Part shown: positions 1 to 11,040 of the stretch, piece after piece
How positions within the stretch are numbered: the stretch's first letter is position 1
Layout of the letters: the number at the start of each line of letters is the position of its first letter
Assembly: GCA_015680685.1 (NCBI GenBank)
Contig: MNCI01037842.1
Span: 188,001 to 220,426 of the forward strand
Direction of reading: 5' to 3'
Length of the DNA: 32,426 bases
DNA from: Gnetum montanum
Lineage: Eukaryota; Streptophyta; Gnetopsida; Gnetales; Gnetaceae
Made by a program: the position numbers and the translations under genes
The notes under the pieces: model-generated
Told to the model about the DNA's origin: nothing
The model's database searches: none
The model's input: the letters and a program-made list of their open reading frames with translations, nothing else

Positions 1-1000
1 CAAGATATAGACTCATCATAAAACTGGCAATGAGGTGGAATGTGGAAAGCAATATGGAAAGAGAGGAGAGAATCAAATGGAGTCCCAAAATTAAGGTGGT
101 GTAAAGTCCCTTCTGTAATATGTGGTTAAGGTGACTTAATAAAATTCTATCCAAGTCTAGATTCAACTATCCACATTCAGTGACCATGCATCAACACACT
201 TGACCAACCCATCCTCCTGGAGTAACAAGAATGCGTTCATAGAGCCACCACCATCCCAACAAGAGAAGAAGTAGGAAGTAAGAAAAGGCCTTAGTTAAAG
301 GGAACCTTTAGGCATGGGTAACATGTCTTTCTAGTGCCATAACCAGTGCTTGTAGCCCATATTTCTTTATTATGTCTAAGGAGTATGCTTTGAATTCTCA
401 CCAGTTTTTTTTTTTTTTGAATGTGAGAACCACATCATGCAAATACTTATTTGATTTAGTCAAGTCCCTAATATTTGGTCAAGAGTGGGATGGTGGAAAA
501 CCTATGAAAAACATCCCAAGTACCTAAGAGAATAGCCAGCACAAATGTGTTAGATCCCCTTGGGGTCACACCCTTTTCCATCCATTTGAATCTTTTTTTA
601 GTTCGAAGAGTACTAAGGCACAAATTCATTACTAAGTTTACTTAGAAAAGGGACAATACATCTCCAAAATAAGGAAGACCATAGAGTTGTATGGATAATC
701 GGGTGATGTGGACTCATTGCCTATTTTATCAAAATAAACCATATCTTAGCATTAACATTGAAAGTCAAATGTAAAAAACCAAACATTAGCAATCAACACT
801 TATTATAATACAATCCATCATTGTGAGTGCTTATTATGTGATGAATAAGAATAAATAAAACAAAGAAATAGTAAAAATGTTAACGATGGTGTAAAAAAAA
901 AATAAGTAAAGATGAAAAATATGTAAAGCAAAAATGTGTAAAACAAAACAAAAAAAGGGCAAAGGAACTGAGCACTTAAAATGCTTAGCATTGGTGGACA
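1..1000 (-). repeat. Candidate 3' LTR (partial) of the minus-strand gypsy element
   Basis: In minus-strand orientation this DNA follows the end of the gypsy pol and a purine-rich run, and begins TGTCCACCAATGC, fitting the usual TG start of an LTR. No protein can be read in it; it is AT-rich with A-runs near 890-950 and a T-run near 403-419. The far end of the LTR is not visible and may lie outside the window. I found no second copy elsewhere in the window to confirm it as an LTR, so the call rests on position and the TG start only. Confidence 0.33.
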
Positions 1001-1010
1001 TCTCCCCCAT
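1001..1010 (-). promoter_or_regulatory. Polypurine-tract-like site of the minus-strand gypsy element
   Basis: Read on the minus strand this is ATGGGGGAGA, directly followed by TG at the start of the candidate LTR. It lies about 35 bases after the pol stop codon, where the primer for plus-strand DNA synthesis sits in Ty3/gypsy elements. The motif and its position are seen; the function is inferred. Confidence 0.4.
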
Positions 1011-1044
1011 GACTAAATTGGAAGGAGGAAATCTAAAATAATCA

Positions 1045-2345
1045 TCAAGGTTGTCCACTAACAGAGGTAGTCTTAGTACTAGTTTTTTTAGGCTCATGGA
1101 AGGGTTTTGTTTGCTGGATGTTGATCAATAACTTCTTATTTAGGCTTTGAGGTTTGTAGATCATCATGGCCCCTAAAGGAAAAGTTTTATGAATGATATA
1201 AGGTCCTTTCCAAAATGTTTGAAATTTAGTTCATTGTGGTACATGTGTGGGATTCTAATAAAGAACCTTATCTCTTAGTTGGTATTTGACTTTTCTAATC
1301 CTTAGGTAATGATGTTTTTTGTTAAAGGTCTTTTGTAGTTCATTGGATGACATGGTGGCTAGTTGATTCTCATCTAGCAAGTTAAGGTTCATTAATAATT
1401 ATTTTTGTGCTAGATTTAGGTCAAGGTTAAGGTCACATGCTATGGATAGTGTACAGAGCTCCACTTGAATAGGAAGCATCAGAATTTTACCATATATTAA
1501 CTCATAGGGAGAGTAGCCTACAGGGATTTTCCATGTGGAGTGGTATGCCCAGAGAGCATCGTTTAGTTTGGTACTCTAGTCTTACCTATACTTTTTAATG
1601 GTTCGTGTCAATATTTTTGTGATCTTCCTATTGGTGACCTTGGCTTAACCATTCACTTGAAGATGATATGGTGTAGTCAGTTTGTGCTCAACTCCTAAGC
1701 GTTGCATCGAATTTCGAAAAGTCACACCTATAAAATGTGTACCATTGTTAGAAATAAGTGCATGAGGCATTCCAAACCTATTTATGATTTCTTTTTGAAC
1801 AAATCGTGTAGTGGTAGATGATGTACCGTCTATAACAGTAGCTACTTCTTCCCACTTGGTAAAATAGTCAACAACAACAACAATGTAGGCTTTTCCATTA
1901 GACATTGGTGTAATCGGCCCTATAAAATCAATTCCCCATATGTCAAAGGGTTGTAAAGGTTGAATCCATTGTTGTAGACCATCCATTTTAGCAGTCATTC
2001 CCCCATCATGTTAGCAGCATTTACAAGATTGGATGAAATGATGAGCATCCCAGAACAATGTAGGCCAATAATATCCTACAAGCAAGATTTTTATGGTTGT
2101 TCATATCCCCACGTAATGACCCCCACAAGGGCCCTCATGAGTGCCTTGGAGAACTTGCAATTGATCTACATTGGGAACACACCATCGAACAAAGCCATTA
2201 GGACATAACTTATAAAGTTTTCCATTGATTTCCATGAAATATTTGGCTTGGTGAAGAAACTGTTGTTTTTTTTCATGAGGCTCAACCAAGATATGATGCA
2301 CCTCATAAGATAAAGCAAAACCATCTCTATGGAGGAGGTACATGG
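1045..2345 (-). pseudogene. Ty3/gypsy integrase and pol C-terminus (decayed)
   Basis: This is the integrase end of a Ty3/gypsy polyprotein, the enzyme that joins element cDNA to host DNA. One frame can be followed from about 2345 to about 1430 through a few stop codons. In order it holds an H2C2-type zinc-binding region (EGPCGGHY near 2125, YYWPTLFWDAHHF near 2055, CKCC near 2020), the catalytic core (WGIDFIGP at 1916-1938; VVDYFTKW; ISNNGTHF near 1745), then LNDALWAYHS and GYSPYELIYGK. After a frameshift there is a GPY/F-type tail (WKGPYIIHKTFPLGA near 1190), with a stop at 1045-1047. The D-D-E triad is now D-N-K, and a stop at 1645-1647 replaces the usual Gln of NGQ. The ALWAY and SPYELIYGK motifs point to the Athila/Tat side of gypsy rather than chromoviruses. 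It is dead. Confidence 0.9.
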
Positions 2346-3110
2346 GATCTAATAGAAAATTAGCTATTGAAATCAATGCATGGAAAAATGAGGCCAAGAA
2401 ATACGAAAGGTTCAAAGAACACTTCCAAGACTAAGTGGATATGTATAGATAGATAAATGAGAAAGAGATCTAGATGGCAATGCCAAAATCAATTCAATTG
2501 TAGCATAAAATCCTGATTGACATCCCATCTTGGATAGCATGGCCCAAACATATCAAGAAAAATTGAAAAATAAAGACCTATAAATAGAAGACTTAAAAGA
2601 ATACATGGCATTAGCAAACCTCTGATATGCTATTTTGTCCATGTTAATAGCATAAAAGCCTAGAAATGAAGTAGAATAGTAAGTATTAGCCACTTATGAT
2701 TTCTATGAGAAGGATTTTGCAGATAGAAGAGATGCTCTATAGAAACTTCAAGTAGAGAACTCAAGCAATTAAGGCTAGCTACCAAGGGAAAAGGGATGTA
2801 TCATTGAATCTAGCCAAAAGATTAATTGACTATCATGAACTCAAAGAAAAGTTAAACTCTTTTAAAGAAGTGCAATAATAGTTTGCAGCATGATATGTTA
2901 AAGCCAATTAGATGATTCTAGAACTATCATATCTGTGGAATATGGTGAATCCATCAAACATTGGTTCAATAGCATGGATGGTTCAAGATCAATGAATAGA
3001 AGAAGAGAAGTTTTAGGAACTCCTGAATAAGTACCAATTTAAAAAGCCTAATGACAAGGGAAAGAAACCTATGGAAGAGCCACCTCCACCCCGAACAACA
3101 TAAGGCTACA
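2346..3110 (+). pseudogene. Decayed coiled-coil-like ORF upstream of a candidate LTR; family not recognised
   Basis: A plus-strand protein can be followed in pieces through many in-frame stops and at least one frameshift. It starts abruptly at about 2346 (INAWKNEAKKYERFKEHFQD) against the opposite-strand integrase. Later come SLNLAKRLIDYHELKEKLNS (about 2800-2860) and a Lys/Pro-rich tail (KKPNDKGKKPMEEPPPPRTT, about 3040-3100). The charged, heptad-like composition suggests coiled coils. Most stops are TAG, TAA or TGA where Gln or Trp would read smoothly. It lies upstream of a CTCGAGGAC box, a purine run and a TG-starting candidate LTR, where Athila-type elements may carry an extra ORF after pol. 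I do not recognise the protein; it could be an env-position ORF, a gag N-terminus or another element-specific protein. Confidence 0.55.
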
Positions 3111-3276
3111 GTCAACTTTGCTAGATTTCAGCTTTCATTCTTTTTCAAAATTATCATGTCATGTGTTCATTTTTGTAAAATCCATTGTGACACTAAAGAG
3201 TCATGTATATAGAATTTAGTGTCATGTAGATCTACCTCCCAATTTTATAAGAAATTCCATTCTTATTTTGTTTTAA

Positions 3277-3310
3277 CTCGAGGACAAGGTTTTAGTCAGT
3301 CATGGAGGTA
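3277..3310 (+). promoter_or_regulatory. CTCGAGGACAAGG box and polypurine-like stretch before a candidate LTR
   Basis: CTCGAGGACAAGG at 3277-3289 followed by CATGGAGGTA at 3301-3310 resembles the conserved end of the internal region in several plant gypsy elements, where a TCGAGGACGAG-like box precedes the polypurine tract. The next bases are TGATAAATGC, a plausible LTR start. I recall this layout as common in Athila/Tat-like elements; it could not be checked by alignment here. Confidence 0.5.
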
Positions 3311-4264
3311 TGATAAATGCAAAAATTTTAAGCCAATGATATCATATTTATGATGTCATAGATACATTATGATATCTCACCATATATCATCATATAAATG
3401 ATATTTTGAGATGCATGCTAGCCTAAAAAGCAACACTTGGATGCATAGATCTATAATAGATTTGATAGCCTAGTAATAGAACTATTTTAGTTTCTTTTCT
3501 TGAATTTAGTACTTAGCAGTGTATGCCTACAATGTGATGTTTTGTAATTGAATGGAATATTTTTTTAAGTGTGATATACTTGGACACATTTCATGATTGA
3601 GAATAAAGATAGATATTATTGTAGTAACACTTTGTTTTATTTTTATTTTTAATTAGTTTCATGTTTACCATTTTTATAGTTAATGTTTGCCATTCCTTGA
3701 AATTTACTTTTGATATCATTAAGTGTGATGAGAAGAACTAATCTTGAGCATGTAAGTGTAACTACTTGGTAACCCAGTAGTACTATCACTTGGTACACCT
3801 AGTAGTGTAGTACTTCGTAATTCTAGTAGTAGTTGCATGAAGTCCAAGTTGCGACTAAAAGATCAAGACTTGTTGCTCATCGCATAGGCTAGTTCAGATT
3901 TTTTTTACTATCACTTAAACTTAGAAACCCTTACCTTCAATTCATGTTTACTAGGAGCTTAATGGCTAATATAACATCAACATCATATACCTCATTGTGA
4001 GTTAAACCATATGCATTGATTTTAGTAGATCACATGGGAAGATACCAATCATGAATACTAACTAATTACTGGTATAATCACATTGCCTTATCTATGGAGT
4101 TCAACCGAGATTATGTGTGAACACTTTTATCTTTTATGATTTGATGTTGGATACTCCACCGCTCATCATAATGAAAGATTAAAAACATCTATCATTAGGT
4201 GAAAGAATTGAGTCTAGTTTGGACTATATAATACTAGGGTTTATGTTAACCTTTTCTTTAGACA
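3311..4264 (+). repeat. Candidate 3' LTR of the plus-strand element nested in the gypsy pol
   Basis: It starts TGATAAATGC after the purine stretch and may end TTTAGACA at 4264, where readable minus-strand pol begins again. It contains dense short palindromic AT stretches (3339-3354 against 3389-3404), a short tandem repeat at 3756-3828 and a TATA-like TATATAATA at 4225-4233. Against this assignment, a TATA box so close to the proposed end leaves little room for R and U5, so the true end may differ. Some minus-strand RNase H coding may also survive around 3980-4260. No second LTR copy is in the window. Confidence 0.4.
3756..3828. repeat. Short tandem repeat, about 24 bp x 3
   Basis: Three diverged units lie at 3756-3779, 3780-3804 and 3805-3828. 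Each has the pattern GT..TA.TACTTGGTAA...AGTA, and every unit ends in AGTA. It lies inside the candidate LTR. Confidence 0.6.
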
Positions 4265-5290
4265 TTGAAAAAAAATTTTACATTTCTTATTTCATAGTAA
4301 TAGAATATATTTCTTTGTTAGCTCAAATAATGGCCTAGCTATTCTAGAATAATATTTAATAAATATATGGTAATAACCTGTATGACCAAGAAAATATTGC
4401 ACCTCTCTAACTATCATAGGGATCTTTGTCATGTTTTTGATGATTTGGATCCTTTTAGAATCAACTTTGATTCCCCTCTTAGAGACTTTGTGGCCAAGGA
4501 TAATGTCCTTAAGTACCATTAACTAGCTTTTCTAATAGTTTAAATTTAATTTCATTGGGTATTAGTAGCATAGAATAATTTCAAGATGTTCTAAGGCTTC
4601 CTTAAATGTTTTATCATATGTGGAAAAGTCATCCATGAAGACTTCCAGACTTTTACCTATGTAATGTTGGAACACAAACATCACCAACTATTGAAATGTG
4701 GTTTGTACATTTCATAACTTAAATATCATGCATTTGAATGTAAAGGTTTCTCATAGATAGATGAAGGTAGTCCTAGCTTAAGTCTCTAGTGTGATGTTGA
4801 TCTTATTATAATCAAAATACCCATAAGGGAAGTTGTAGTACTCATGAACAAATATATTGTCTAGGACATTCCCCATGAATGGTATTGAGAAGTGGTCCTT
4901 GAATGTAATAGCATCAGGAAAACTATAGTCGACACAAATTCACCATTCATTTTCATGTTTTAGTGCAACCACAGTTGAACTAACTTGCTCACTATCATAA
5001 ATGAATGCAATAAAACTAGCTATTAAGAGATTGAGTATCTTATTTTTTACCACATCTCACATATGAGAATCAAGTCTCTATTATAGTATCTTCTAACATC
5101 TAATTCTTGTATTTATGTATACGAAATTTTGATAGATCAAGTAATCAATTCGAATGAGTTCATCATGAGACCAAGCAAAGACTTTTCTCCATTTGGAAAC
5201 TACCTTTCTAAGTTCAGTCTTGTCAATGATTATCAAAGTACAATTAATGATGAAGGAATAATCATTAACGAGAAACATGTATATCAAAAT
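4265..5290 (-). pseudogene. Ty3/gypsy reverse transcriptase (decayed)
   Basis: This is the reverse transcriptase of the minus-strand gypsy element, upstream of the integrase at 1.0-2.3 kb. In order on the minus strand: a pre-RT segment (VSKWRKVFAWSHDELIRID, near 5180), CVDYSFPDAITFKDHF (near 4910), the active-site block EVFMDDFSTYDKTFKEALEH (near 4610) and the RT/RNase H connection (LGHKVSKRGIKVD near 4480; VREVQYFLGHTGYYHIFIK near 4390; IARPLFEL). The two active-site Asp codons of FMDDF (4625-4639) are intact, but the first catalytic Asp block is no longer recognisable, and stops and frameshifts run throughout. The VFMDDFS.Y...F.EAL..L pattern fits Athila/Tat-type elements. Coding fades near 4265, where plus-strand retroelement DNA begins. 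Confidence 0.88.
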
Positions 5291-5589
5291 TCAACATTAT
5301 ATTACACCATCATAGTAATGTTCATTATGTTCTTCTTCTTCCAATCAAATGATTCAGCATCATATAAGATGAGAGTTAATTACAGCTAATAATATTTTCT
5401 TGGTGACTTTATGGACTAGACATTATTTAAGGTAATTGACATCCTTGATGATGCAAAGACATTTAGAAACATAACAACTACAACCATGATTATTACATGA
5501 CAGGGAAGGATTATAAGATATCAATTTGTAATGAATTTTTTTAGTCTTATCCTTCTTACTAATTTTGAGATGAAGGCCTTAGAAGACTA

Positions 5590-5720
5590 GCATGGAATTA
5601 ATGATGCTCAACCTAGATCTTCCCATAATGATAGGAAAGTTATCTCCCATCTTTCTCTCGAGTTTGATCATTAAGAAATTAACTAGATATGACCAACTTA
5701 CAAAGGTTATCATGATATCA
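5590..5720 (-). pseudogene. Gypsy aspartic protease flap/C-terminal remnant
   Basis: A minus-strand reading gives IKLERKMGDNFPIIMGRSRL. This resembles the FPIILGRPWL motif near the end of retroelement proteases. It lies just upstream, in element order, of the minus-strand RT at 4.27-5.29 kb, the expected gag-PR-RT order. The DSG active-site motif could not be found upstream, so this is a fragment of a dead protease. Confidence 0.5.
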
Positions 5721-7400
5721 TTCATTTATCACACAAGATATATGTAAGCTTAATTTACTAGATCTAAGTGAATATTGATACATTTGAAAGAAGGAAGTCC
5801 TCACTTAAGGTACTACTACATTGAAACAATATTTATTTCTAATTAATAGTTACAAAGAGCTAAGCAATAACCCTTTTCATCAATTTAAATCTTGATTATG
5901 AAAATGTAGGAATTTATTCACTTTTTGAGTAGGTTTCCTTCTTTGACATGGAAATTGTAACAAGACCATTTTCCATAAGTGCCATCTTATTTGACTTGCT
6001 AAACATTCATGAAAAATTTATCCCTAAAGTAGATGGTTTGCTTTGATAACATTCATGAAATAAAATAGGTATCTCTTCAATGTGGATGTCCATATTTCTT
6101 ATCTTATTAACCTCTCCACAAGATAAAGAGGATGATGTAGATCCTATTCCATAATGTCCATGGTTGTTCTTGTGATAGAATCTTTGGCCAAGGAACTTTA
6201 AACTCATGCTCATAGTTAAATTAACAAGTGTTTGATAGTATTACCAAGTAGCATACATGAAAGTCGAATCCACATAGTAGACAATATCATAGAATTTGGA
6301 TTACTTTAGTTGTGGTTGACTAGGGATCCTACCTAACATGGGATTAGGAAGTAGAAGCTATTAAGGTTATTTTTTTTGAGGAGCTTGTTGGATAAGAATA
6401 CTTGATGCAAATAGGTACTATTGAAGAGTTATCTTAGGCATTTGATAGGTACCTCCTTGAGTATCTTGAAAGTAGGAATTAGTGGAAAGTGTCATTTGTT
6501 ATTTCATCAAAGTAGGAATATTTCATAGGGCAACATCCTAAGGGTTGTATTCTCTTTGCCTTATTCTCCATAAGTTAGAGTCTTGGGTACATCCTATGGG
6601 ATTTTTCAAAATTAAAACTATCTTTATTATTTTGGATTCAACATTCTACACCATTTATAGTGTGGTTTCTAGATCTCTATCTTTGGCATGCTAGAAATAA
6701 TGTTTTAGATCATCAGTAGCATCATTTTAGTTCTTCTTCTGGTTTTAATATTTGACATTAACTCTAGTGTCTATTCTATTTCTAGCTTTTGATGTTTAGC
6801 ATCAATCCCACTTTTGATGTTTGATATTAGTATTAACTTTTGTAGCACACTAAGTCTTCAACATATGATGTCATCTCTAGTGTTGATCTAGCAATTGATA
6901 TTCAATGTAAGTCTACATATCTACATGTAGATTTTGCTATCTACAAGCTTCTAGAATCTTATAGAAGATTTCATGGACTCCAATGCATTATGTCTCCATG
7001 ATCCATAAAGAATTTTTTGCCTATAAATTAAAGGATATTCCTAAAATGAAAGGGGTTAGCTTTTTGAACTTTTAGTTAATGCTTTCAGCTAGTACTTGTT
7101 GGAATATTTATCTCTCTTTCTCTACTAATCAATGTAGTTGGCATTCATTGGGATTGGTGATTTGAAAAGCCTCTTCTAAAGACTTTCATTTTTGCAAAAT
7201 AACTACCATTTCCCCCTCTATCCTACTAATGGATTATATCACCTGCCTATTTTACTCTTGACACATGAAGAAATCATTGGAAATTAGGTTAATACACTGA
7301 TTTTATCCTATTATGTACTTTGTTGACCATTCAATATACTATTGTTTCCATCAAGTTTGCATTAGTTATGTGCATTGGAAAAGGAATGAGGTAATGTAGC
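5721..7400. other. Degraded DNA, probably gag side of the minus-strand gypsy element
   Basis: By position this should hold gag and leader of the minus-strand element. Short minus-strand open stretches exist, the longest of 68 codons at 6007-6213. I could not recognise a gag domain, a zinc knuckle or any other motif. Around 6720-6850 there are loose repeats of a TTTGATGTTTGACATTAA-like phrase. Nothing firm can be called. Confidence 0.3.
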
Positions 7401-8500
7401 TCCTTGTTAGATGCCTTTGGTCCCTAGTACATCTCTTGTAATACTTTGTGGAAATTTTTGTTCCTTTTATTTTCATGGTAATTTGGATCAATCCCTCTTT
7501 AGTTTTCTATTTTTGGATTTCATCCAGATCCATTTTAGATCTATTGGTAGTGTTTATGTTTTAGGTCTAGGCTTCTCTAGGTCTGCCTCATTTTAAATTA
7601 TTTTTATTGCCAACTACATATATTCTTGTTTGTCTTTTTTGTGCTTTACAATGCTCTATTTTATTTTCCTCTATGGTATACACTTTTCTTTACTTGTTTT
7701 CTACAAGCTATTTCACACACACAAATCTTTCGTTTTTCTTGGTACTCATCAATGTTTGGAAAATACATTTATCTTGGATTATTGAATTTTATTTCATGAC
7801 ATGTAAGTACCCTTTGTATTTGAGGAACAATTTTTGAAAAATTAGTTTCCTAGACTATATTATGGCCATGAGATTTCCTAGCTTAGTTTCATATTAGGTA
7901 GTGTCAAATTGAGGTATGATGATGATTCCTACCATAACATCTTTCTACTACTAGAAATAGGACCTTTTCAAAACTAAGCATTATTTCTAAGATCTACTTT
8001 CTATTTTTTTCATATTTTGATCAACTTCTCCTAAGTGTTTCTAATGTGTTGTGTTGATACATTAACATCATATCATTTCTCTATGACTCTAATGTCATTA
8101 CTAAGCTTTTCTTACAATTAACTCTCACTAACATGCCACATCAATACATCAATATTGCATTATTTCTCTATGATTTCAAATTTCTCTTTAAAACCAAAGC
8201 TTCTTACCTTTTGTTTCAATTGTAAACCTATTTTCAAGAAAAATCTAATAAACTAGTAACAACCTTGTGAAGTCACATCATTTCTATAGTTGTTGCTATG
8301 GCATCATCATCTATGTTGAGTTTCTCTAGAATCTAGAAATTGATGGATTGATAGAGACATCAAGGATTTTAAAGTATACTAAGCCTAAAAGACTACAAAA
8401 TAGCATGTGCCAAATGGAATCTAGACTATATTTTGACACTTGATTTATTTAATCCCATGGTAAAATATGAGCACACTAATAGGCTACCATATTTTCTTCC
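7401..8500. other. No recognisable gene
   Basis: T-rich on the plus strand. The two open stretches (7411-7596 and 7607-7837) encode only hydrophobic, Phe/Leu-rich peptides, as expected by chance from T-rich DNA. Phrases such as ATCATTTCTCTATGA recur near 8070 and 8160, suggesting a weak old duplication. Confidence 0.5.
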
Positions 8501-9850
8501 AAATCTTGATTACCCAATTGAACTAGATGATGAGGAAGCTAAGAAGATGGCCAAATTCATCCTAGAGAAAGAGAAGGTGTAGCAACATGTTCACCTATAA
8601 GTCAAAGAAGCTAGGATGAAAAACATTTTGGATCAACTTCTTCGTCTACACATTATTCTTAGATTAAGACTAGGAAGTGTTACCTCTAAGTCTGATATCC
8701 ACTTGACAAATAAAGATGAAGAGTAACTAGAAAGGTAACTTAGTAAAATAAACTATTTCTCTTATCATATCTATAACATTAACATCTCAACTACACAGGT
8801 TACTACACCTAGATCTATTTCATCCACAACTAAACCTTTTATCCTTTCAATAACTTTTATGTAACCATACTAGCTATTTCTGTATAATAATGCTAGAAAT
8901 CCATACTTTAATTTTTAATTATCTATTCATATTTTGAAAAAAAATGCATTCTATTCCTCAACGATAGCCTATCATACTTTCTTTTTTACTTTTTGTTCCT
9001 ACTACAGAACCATTGAACATTCTTCACACTACTAACATATTCTCCTTTCTTGTATACACATCAAATCCAACCTTCTTGTGTATACTCACTACCACATCCT
9101 TTGGAACCGTTCCTCATGTGCATCCTCCCTTAACATCCATACCCACCACTATACCATAACTTATCATCAATTTCCTTGGAATAGATCCATAGCTACTTAC
9201 ATTACATAATAACATGATGCTCCATCTTCAAAAAAATAAAGACAAAATCATGAAGGTGCTAAAATGAAAGGAAATTTAATCTCATATAAGCTATGCAATT
9301 TCTTTTCTAGTATTTTATAATGAATGTTTGCTACCTACTTTCACTATGTACAATGATGAAACAAGGAACTCCATGAATCATGTGGTCACATTTAGGAATG
9401 AATGCATGGTTATGGTTCCTTACCCACATATTGTGATATGGAAGAGCGTTAGAATGGTATAATTCTCTAGCACATGGATATATAATCTTTTTAGAACAAT
9501 TCCTAGCAAAATTTGTTGAAAATTTTAAGTTTAATGTACCTCATAGTATGTTCATGATGTTTCATTATCATTAAACAAGCTTCAAATAAGATTTTTGATA
9601 AATTCATTTCTTGATGAATAACAACATCAAAGAAACTACCTCATCATTTTAAAAAATGTCATTTTCAAGACAATTTTGATGCTACAATGGTTAACTACAT
9701 TTGTAAAAGGATGGCTTATTCTAATACTTATTCTTTGAATGATGATTTCTTCATTGCAAGATGCATTGAAGAAAAAACCATTTGATAGATCAATTAAGTA
9801 TCCATATCAATTTGTAACAAGGCTAACAAGGCTAACAAGGCTAACAGGCA
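8501..9850 (+). pseudogene. Ty3/gypsy gag (decayed)
   Basis: This is the capsid polyprotein of a plus-strand gypsy element. A charged helical stretch comes first (LDDEEAKKMAKFILEKEKV near 8530; KEARMKNILDQLL near 8610). The retrotransposon gag domain follows at about 9330-9640: FTMYNDETRNSMNHVVTFRN near 9335-9400, then in another frame FLAKFVENFKFNVPHSMF near 9505-9550. The pattern of a target peptide, a W.Y.L segment, F..F..F and a later basic region matches plant gag proteins of the gag/PF03732 type. The frame must be changed several times and stops are frequent. No zinc knuckle was found after it. A protease-like remnant follows at about 11.1-11.5 kb in the same direction, supporting one element. 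Confidence 0.65.
9816..9849. repeat. 9-bp direct repeat x3 plus a partial copy
   Basis: AACAAGGCT is repeated exactly three times (9816-9842), followed by AACAGGC. Nine bases is three codons, so it could have expanded in the gag frame as a Lys-Ala-Asn repeat. A related TAACAAGGCTAACAAGG phrase occurs near 27681. Confidence 0.85.
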
Positions 9851-11040
9851 TCCAATTAAGAGAAATAACCACCAACTTCTGTAGGTATTTCTTCTTTCTA
9901 TAAGGAATTAAACAATGCTTCCTCAACTACTTCCTATTCAAGTCAAAAATGAAGGCTTCAAAGAAGTAGAGACTAGTACACTAAGATACCTATCAAGTAT
10001 TCTTTTCTTCTAAAACATCTTCTTAATGATGGCTACCTTAAGAAGAAATAAGTCTCTGATCATGTTAGAGCACACTACTATCACATTTAGATGATAGCTA
10101 TGGATTCTTCTCAAAGACAAGAAGGTAACCCTGAGGTGCCTAAGTGGCAAGATTACCAGAAAATTACTACTATCACAAATAACTACAAGAATCTAAAGGA
10201 TAACATCTAGGGTGTCATTAATAAGGAAAAGATAGCAAGAAAGCATGATCCATCCATTATGCATCCACACAATGAATAACTTTATGTATTCAAGAACGTC
10301 TTGGGAGCTTGAAATACAATTTTATCTTTCAAGCTTAAATACAAAGCCTGTAAGTTTTAACCTAGAGAGGCTTTTGTTATATGTTCATTTTATTACAAAC
10401 AACCTAGGAAATTATCAGTATAGCCTAAGAAACCTTACGTGATCTAATAGTCTAACTACACTACTATATCAGCGAAATCAAATTATTCTTCTCCATCTTC
10501 CTATCACATCCATGCTACTAATTTCCATCCTTCTACTTCTTCTCAACCTATCCATCCATCCAAATTTCATTCTAGTTCACATCGTTCTACACCTCCAACA
10601 TCCATTGCAACATAAACATATGTCTTTCCCTTATATCACTTGAAAATCCTTGCTCACAGTCAACAAAAAATGAGTCATGATTAGCTAAATAGAAGGAGAA
10701 GATCACTGATGCACTAAAGTAACCTTCTAAAACAACAAAGAAGTTTTCCTTTCAACAATAATAGGAGACTACTTTCTCAACTAGCCTTCCACCTTCTTCC
10801 AATCCTATATAGATAGTTATAGTAGCATCTACTTTATAACCATCTTAGCAAAAAATAATAAGATCTTACATTAGAAGACTATCATTTTCTATTCTAAGAG
10901 CATAAACATATCCTTGTATGCTCTCATGACAACCTCTTAAAAACATTAAGATGTACTATATTATGTTTCTAGGAGAATCGTTGTCCCAAGTAACATTCAT
11001 GTAGAAATGGAAGCCATATCTTCCTTTCTTTTAGTTTCTT
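9851..11040 (+). other. Probable gag-to-protease linker of the plus-strand gypsy element
   Basis: Coding-like fragments remain on the plus strand, for example EGNPEVPKWQDYQKITTITN near 10122-10185. They lack a family motif I can name. A 65-codon open stretch at 10245-10442 continues in this area but is not clearly the original frame. The call rests on lying between gag and a protease-like remnant in the same orientation. Confidence 0.35.

Noticed and set aside
834-1097. 87-codon minus-strand open stretch as a separate gene
   Set aside because: It overlaps the end of the gypsy pol and the candidate LTR in a different frame; its hydrophobic tail comes from an A/T-rich run.
2008-2208. 66-codon plus-strand open stretch
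   Set aside because: It is antisense to clear integrase coding on the minus strand.
5129-5389. 86-codon plus-strand open stretch
   Set aside because: It is antisense to the pre-RT segment of the minus-strand gypsy pol and shows no motif.
7411-7837. Two adjacent plus-strand open stretches as small membrane proteins
   Set aside because: The hydrophobic Phe/Leu/Ser composition is what T-rich DNA gives by chance; no conserved pattern or gene structure is visible.
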